Below are positions 15,652 to 18,594 of a stretch of 18,594 nt of DNA, piece after piece. Positions within the stretch are counted from its first letter, which is position 1. Each line of letters begins with the position of its first letter. Both the position numbers and the translations under genes were made by a program. The notes below the pieces were generated by a model. The model was not told the origin of the DNA and did no database searches. It saw only the letters and a list, made by a program, of their open reading frames with translations. Source of the stretch: Planctomyces sp. (GTDB taxonomy: Bacteria > Planctomycetota > Planctomycetia > Planctomycetales > Planctomycetaceae); contig SYLK01000295.1 of NCBI GenBank assembly GCA_005809115.1, positions 1 to 18,594 of the forward strand, written 5' to 3'.

Positions 15652-16614
15652 ATGCCAAGCTCAGCGGCCACAGTCTCATCGGTCCTTCTGGCGCAACTGC
15701 GCGACCCGGTCGATGGTTCGATGCTGGATTTCTGTGACACCACGGGAATGCTGGTTTCGCCCCGGACGAACAGGCGCTGGACGGTGATAGACGGCATTCC
15801 CCGGTTTGTGTGCGACGAACATCTGGAGAGTTTCGGTCGACAGTGGACTCGGTATGAAGTGGCGCACGCCGAGGAGGATCGAGCCACGTTTGTGGCGAAG
15901 ACCGGCATGCCGCTGGAACAGCTGCGTGGTCTGCGGGTTCTGGACGCTGGCTGTGGTGGAGGGCGATATGCGAAGGTCTGCGGCGAAGCCGGTGCGATTG
16001 TCATCGGCGCGGATCACAGCCGGGCTGTTGACAAGGCGAAGTCACTGTGTGGCCATCTGCCGAATGTCGGACTGCTTCAGGCAGATCTGAAGCAGTTGCC
16101 GCTGGAACCTCAGTCGTTTGATTTCGTGTTTTCCATCGGAGTCATGCATCACGACGCGGATACGCGGCGCGTGTTCGACGCGGTGGCGAAACTGGTCAGG
16201 CCCGGCGGACGTTATTCTGTGTGGCTTTATCGACGCAATCAGTGGTGGCAGGAGCTGATCAACACTGGGCTGCGACACCTGACCCGGCGCCTGCCGCATT
16301 CCGTGCTGGAATGCGCATGTCATGCGGGAGCTGTCGCCGGCGGGATTCCCGGACTGAATCGGACGCTCAACAAGATTGTGAATTTCAGTGCGCACCCGAA
16401 TTATGAAAATCGGGTCTGCGACACATTTGACTGGTGGGCGCCGGAATTCCAGCATCACAATACGACCGGCGAACTGATGGACTGGTATCGGGCGGCCGGG
16501 TTTGACTGTCTGCAGGAACTGCCGCCAGAGAAAAGCGGTTGGCTTTACCGCTGGGCCTGGGAGCGGAATCTGCTGATTGGCAGCGGAGTCAATGTCACCG
16601 GAGTGCGCCGCTGA
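15652..16614 (+). CDS. Class I SAM-dependent methyltransferase with Trm112-like N-terminus
   Basis: The protein is 320 aa from ATG 15652; the ribosome site is weak. The first 55 residues (LLAQLRDPVDGSMLDF, then RRWTVIDGIPRFV) resemble a Trm112-type domain without its cysteines. A Rossmann methyltransferase follows with motif I VLDAGCGGG at 96-104, an acidic end of strand 2 (IGADHS), and FDFVFSIGVMHH at 156-167 as motif IV. The segment VRPGGRYSVWLYRR is the usual strand-5 region, after which a long C-terminal part (HPNYENRVCDTFDWWAPEFQ) is typical of methyltransferases near glycan or natural-product genes. The substrate is unknown. It is cytosolic and converges with the minus-strand PQQ propeller gene 82 nt away. 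Its start lies at the end of the DUF1501 scrap's reading frame. Confidence 0.88.
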   Translation: MPSSAATVSSVLLAQLRDPVDGSMLDFCDTTGMLVSPRTNRRWTVIDGIPRFVCDEHLESFGRQWTRYEVAHAEEDRATFVAKTGMPLEQLRGLRVLDAGCGGGRYAKVCGEAGAIVIGADHSRAVDKAKSLCGHLPNVGLLQADLKQLPLEPQSFDFVFSIGVMHHDADTRRVFDAVAKLVRPGGRYSVWLYRRNQWWQELINTGLRHLTRRLPHSVLECACHAGAVAGGIPGLNRTLNKIVNFSAHPNYENRVCDTFDWWAPEFQHHNTTGELMDWYRAAGFDCLQELPPEKSGWLYRWAWERNLLIGSGVNVTGVRR

Positions 16615-16695
16615 GGGTCTGAGCGGAGGGCGCCTGCAGGAAAGCGCTGGGTCCCGAACTGAGCTGCCGCGCCGGGCTGCCGCTCTGGAACGGGT

Positions 16696-17988
16696 CTATT
16701 TCAGATCATAGACCTGCAGTTTGTCCTGATCGCGGAGGTACAGGCGACCATCGGCGACCACGGGGTGTGACCATGCCGGTCTGCTGCTGCGATCCGGAGG
16801 CGAGAACCGGCCCAGTTCTTCGAATTTGTCGGACCTGGCGGAGAACAGAACGACATCGCCGTTTTCGTGGCGAAACACGATTTTCTGATCGACGCAGATG
16901 ACGGAGCCTTTCAGGCTGCTTTCGCGCCACGTGGCCTTACCGGAACTGAGATCAACACAGGTCAGCGTATTGCCGCTGGAGCCGTACACGTAGCCGCCGA
17001 CCGCCACCATCCCACCATGGTGGTTCTTCATGTCCGTGGTGAAATACACCTGCGTGGCTGTAACATCCTTCGCGTCCGCCCTGAGTTCCACAAGTTCCGC
17101 TCCGGTCCCGTAATCCGACGAGCTGAAGACCTGCCTGCCGACGATCAGCGGGGTCGCGCAGTTGGCGGTGCCGTTGGCAGAGGCCGACTGGGTCCACATG
17201 GGCTTACCGTCGTCAGCGCGGATACCGGTGACACCTTTGGACGTAAAGACGACGTACTGCTCAACGCCATCCACGGTCATTGGCATGGGCGACGCGTAGG
17301 AAGCCTGGGGATTTCCCGGGATCTGGCTGACCCAGATGGTCGTGCCGTTCTCGGGGTTGAGTGCGACGACAGAGCCCCGGCTGCCACCCGGAGAACAGAT
17401 CACGCTCCCGTTGTGTACGAGCACTGATTCGCTGATTCCCCAGACGATGTTGGAGCCGTCAAACTCCTGCAGAATATTCTTCTGCCAGTGTACCTGTCCG
17501 CTTTTTGCGTTGCAGCAGGTCAGATCTCCGTTGCCGCCCAGGGCATAGACTTTGCCGTGATCGACGGCCGGAGTTCCGCGAGGTCCGTTGCCGGTACCGT
17601 CAAGATACGCTTTTCCGCTGCGAGTCTTCCAGATCATGGAACCATTCCGGGCATCCAGGGCGATGATTTCTTCAGCGTCGCCGAGGTTTCCCATGGTATA
17701 GATGACGTCTGCGACGACCGCGACCGTGGAATACGCTTCCCCCAGTCCGTTGAAAGTCTGCAGCAGTTTCGGTCCTCCCTCCGGCCAGTGGCGGGCGAGT
17801 CCTGTTTCCGGAGACAGGTTATCGCGTGCCGGCCCCCGATACTGATTCCAGTCGGACGCGCGGACTGGTTCGCTGGAGGACAGCAGTGTGCCCACTGGCA
17901 GCAGAACCGTGGCCAGCAGGGCCCGCATGAAGAATGACCTGTGCGCCCCGGGCGCAGCCTGGGACCGTCGGGAGTTCTGCGACAACAT
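16696..17988 (-). CDS. Secreted PQQ-type outer-membrane-style beta-propeller protein
   Basis: The protein is 430 aa. I start it at the ATG ending at 17988, which has AGGA seven nt upstream on the minus strand; the frame is open further, but that part crosses the 18038-18071 hairpin. A signal segment (FFMRALLATVLLPVGTLL, cleavage near VRAS) precedes the DWNQYRGPARDNLSPETGL opening typical of planctomycete PQQ-binding-like repeat proteins. The body repeats blades of the form I(T/V)ALDxxNGxxxW, such as IIALDARNGSMIWKT, VVALNPENGTTIWVS and LTCVDLSSGKATWRE. Despite the name, most members are not known to bind PQQ; related domains serve as scaffolds or dehydrogenases. No catalytic assignment is possible. 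It is on the same strand as, and 112 nt downstream of, the WD40 gene. Confidence 0.9.
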   Translation of the reverse strand: MLSQNSRRSQAAPGAHRSFFMRALLATVLLPVGTLLSSSEPVRASDWNQYRGPARDNLSPETGLARHWPEGGPKLLQTFNGLGEAYSTVAVVADVIYTMGNLGDAEEIIALDARNGSMIWKTRSGKAYLDGTGNGPRGTPAVDHGKVYALGGNGDLTCCNAKSGQVHWQKNILQEFDGSNIVWGISESVLVHNGSVICSPGGSRGSVVALNPENGTTIWVSQIPGNPQASYASPMPMTVDGVEQYVVFTSKGVTGIRADDGKPMWTQSASANGTANCATPLIVGRQVFSSSDYGTGAELVELRADAKDVTATQVYFTTDMKNHHGGMVAVGGYVYGSSGNTLTCVDLSSGKATWRESSLKGSVICVDQKIVFRHENGDVVLFSARSDKFEELGRFSPPDRSSRPAWSHPVVADGRLYLRDQDKLQVYDLK

Positions 17989-18037
17989 CAAGGATTCCTG
18001 CAACTGACGATAAAGCCGGGTGAAGCCGGTAATACAG

Positions 18038-18071
18038 CAGAACCGACGATGGAAGTCCACCGTCGGTTCTG
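18038..18071 (-). terminator. Strong 11-bp-stem hairpin between WD40 and PQQ-type genes
   Basis: CAGAACCGACG (18038-18048) pairs perfectly with CGTCGGTTCTG (18061-18071). One mismatch later, TGG pairs with CCA around an AAGT loop. On the plus strand it is followed by AGAGTTCTTTT; on the minus strand, where the WD40 gene has just ended 30 nt upstream, there is no U-run. It fits a terminator separating the two minus-strand genes, but it could be a protein site or repeat. Confidence 0.55.
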
Positions 18072-18100
18072 AGAGTTCTTTTCGAATGCTGGCCGAATGA

Positions 18101-18594
18101 CTACTGCGCCAGTGCGGTGGCATTCCCGGCGGAATTATCTTTGGGGATTGCAATGAACGAAGTCTGCATGGTTCCGTCGGTGGAATTCCAGACGCGAATT
18201 TCGCCGTCGTAGCTTCCGGAGGCCATCAGGTTTCGACCGGGGCTGAAGGCGAGGGTATAAACCCAGTCTGCATGTCCTGACATCGTGCGGAGCAGGGCAC
18301 CGTCGCCAGCGTTGTGCTCGCGAACGTTTCGGTCGGCACTGGCAGAGAGAATGTGGTCTCCGGCGATGACCAGAATTCGGAACACATCTCCACCGATGCC
18401 TGCAATGGCCCGCAGTTCCTTGGCGTCGGCTGTGTTCCAGACGCGGATTTTGTCGTCACCACCACCGCTGACAACGGTTTTGCCGTCACTCAGGAATGCA
18501 GCCGAGTACACGGGTTCACCGTGGCCGCCGAACGTAATCTGAGGATCGCCGGTGGAGGCATTGAAGATCTTGGAGGTTTTGTCGCGGCTGCTGC
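18101..18594 (-). CDS. WD40 repeat protein, C-terminal part (runs off the window)
   Basis: The reading frame is open from the right edge of the window to a TAG at 18101-18103. About 164 residues are visible, in WD40 blades: a partial SSRDKTSKIFNASTGDPQ, GHGEPVYSAAF and KIRVWNTADAKEL, a divergent blade, and GHADWVYTLAFSPG with GEIRVWNSTDGTMQ. It ends in a short Ala/Thr-rich tail (AGNATALAQ). WD40 propellers are protein-interaction scaffolds; in Planctomycetota they are often fused to cytochrome-type or kinase domains, which would lie outside this window. The 5' end is missing, so domain partners and export status cannot be judged. Confidence 0.9.
   Translation of the reverse strand, partial: SSRDKTSKIFNASTGDPQITFGGHGEPVYSAAFLSDGKTVVSGGGDDKIRVWNTADAKELRAIAGIGGDVFRILVIAGDHILSASADRNVREHNAGDGALLRTMSGHADWVYTLAFSPGRNLMASGSYDGEIRVWNSTDGTMQTSFIAIPKDNSAGNATALAQ

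Noticed and set aside
18038..18153. Upstream extension of the PQQ-type protein to the start at 18153
   Set aside because: The added residues cross a strong hairpin and overlap the end of the WD40 gene. The ATG ending at 17988 has a good AGGA site and leads into a signal peptide.
1..18594. Search for a defence island, CRISPR array, prophage, tRNA or rRNA
   Set aside because: No regularly spaced direct repeats, cas-type, restriction, toxin-antitoxin or phage structural motifs were seen, and no cloverleaf-like or rRNA-like sequence was recognised.

Overview
The window is high-GC bacterial DNA that I place in the Planctomycetota (Planctomycetales/Planctomycetaceae type). Several gene families characteristic of that phylum occur together: a very long secreted protein with a dehydrogenase-like propeller and a PVC-type c-heme domain, a remnant of a DUF1501 gene, a membrane protein with an NPYQAP N-terminal motif, secreted BNR/Asp-box proteins, a PQQ-type outer propeller and a WD40 protein. 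No rRNA, tRNA, CRISPR array or plasmid/phage module is visible. The window looks like chromosomal accessory DNA with many single-gene units, several in decay.

Layout. 1-527 has no convincing gene but holds a GGGCCAGG hairpin and a degenerate dispersed repeat. 528-897 is a frameshifted VOC (glyoxalase-fold) gene. 1066-1653 is a four-helix membrane protein. 1833-4862 is the 1009-aa secreted haem protein. 5186-6094 is a phytanoyl-CoA-dioxygenase-like Fe(II)/2-oxoglutarate enzyme. 6107-9743 is a decayed, repeat-bounded stretch: a REP-like half element, a RAYT transposase killed by one in-frame TGA, a small HExxH protein, a conserved 136-aa protein of unknown function, an internally deleted lipoprotein gene, and a short minus-strand ORF that runs backwards into a perfect 15-bp palindrome. 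9857-15164 is a plus-strand block of secreted carbohydrate-type proteins: two BNR/sialidase-fold proteins and a right-handed beta-helix protein. A 134-bp inverted-repeat element and a second, unrelated 94-nt hairpin lie between the two sialidases. 15363-15537 is a DUF1501 scrap, followed by a SAM methyltransferase (15652-16614). On the minus strand, 16696-17988 is a PQQ-type beta-propeller protein and 18101-18594 is the C-terminal part of a WD40 protein that runs off the window.

How the parts fit. The secreted haem protein, the two Asp-box proteins, the beta-helix protein and the PQQ propeller all carry export signals, which suits the extracellular or periplasmic polysaccharide breakdown common in this phylum; the specific substrates are not readable from sequence. 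The most interesting structure is a dispersed repeat family based on GTAACCGTTCACGGG, often followed by GGGGACTGGCTC and TTTTCCCG. It has clear copies at 6107, 9695 and 11171-11304 and a degenerate copy near 290-385, and one copy sits directly upstream of the RAYT gene. This is the arrangement expected for a REP/RAYT system, here with an inactivated transposase.
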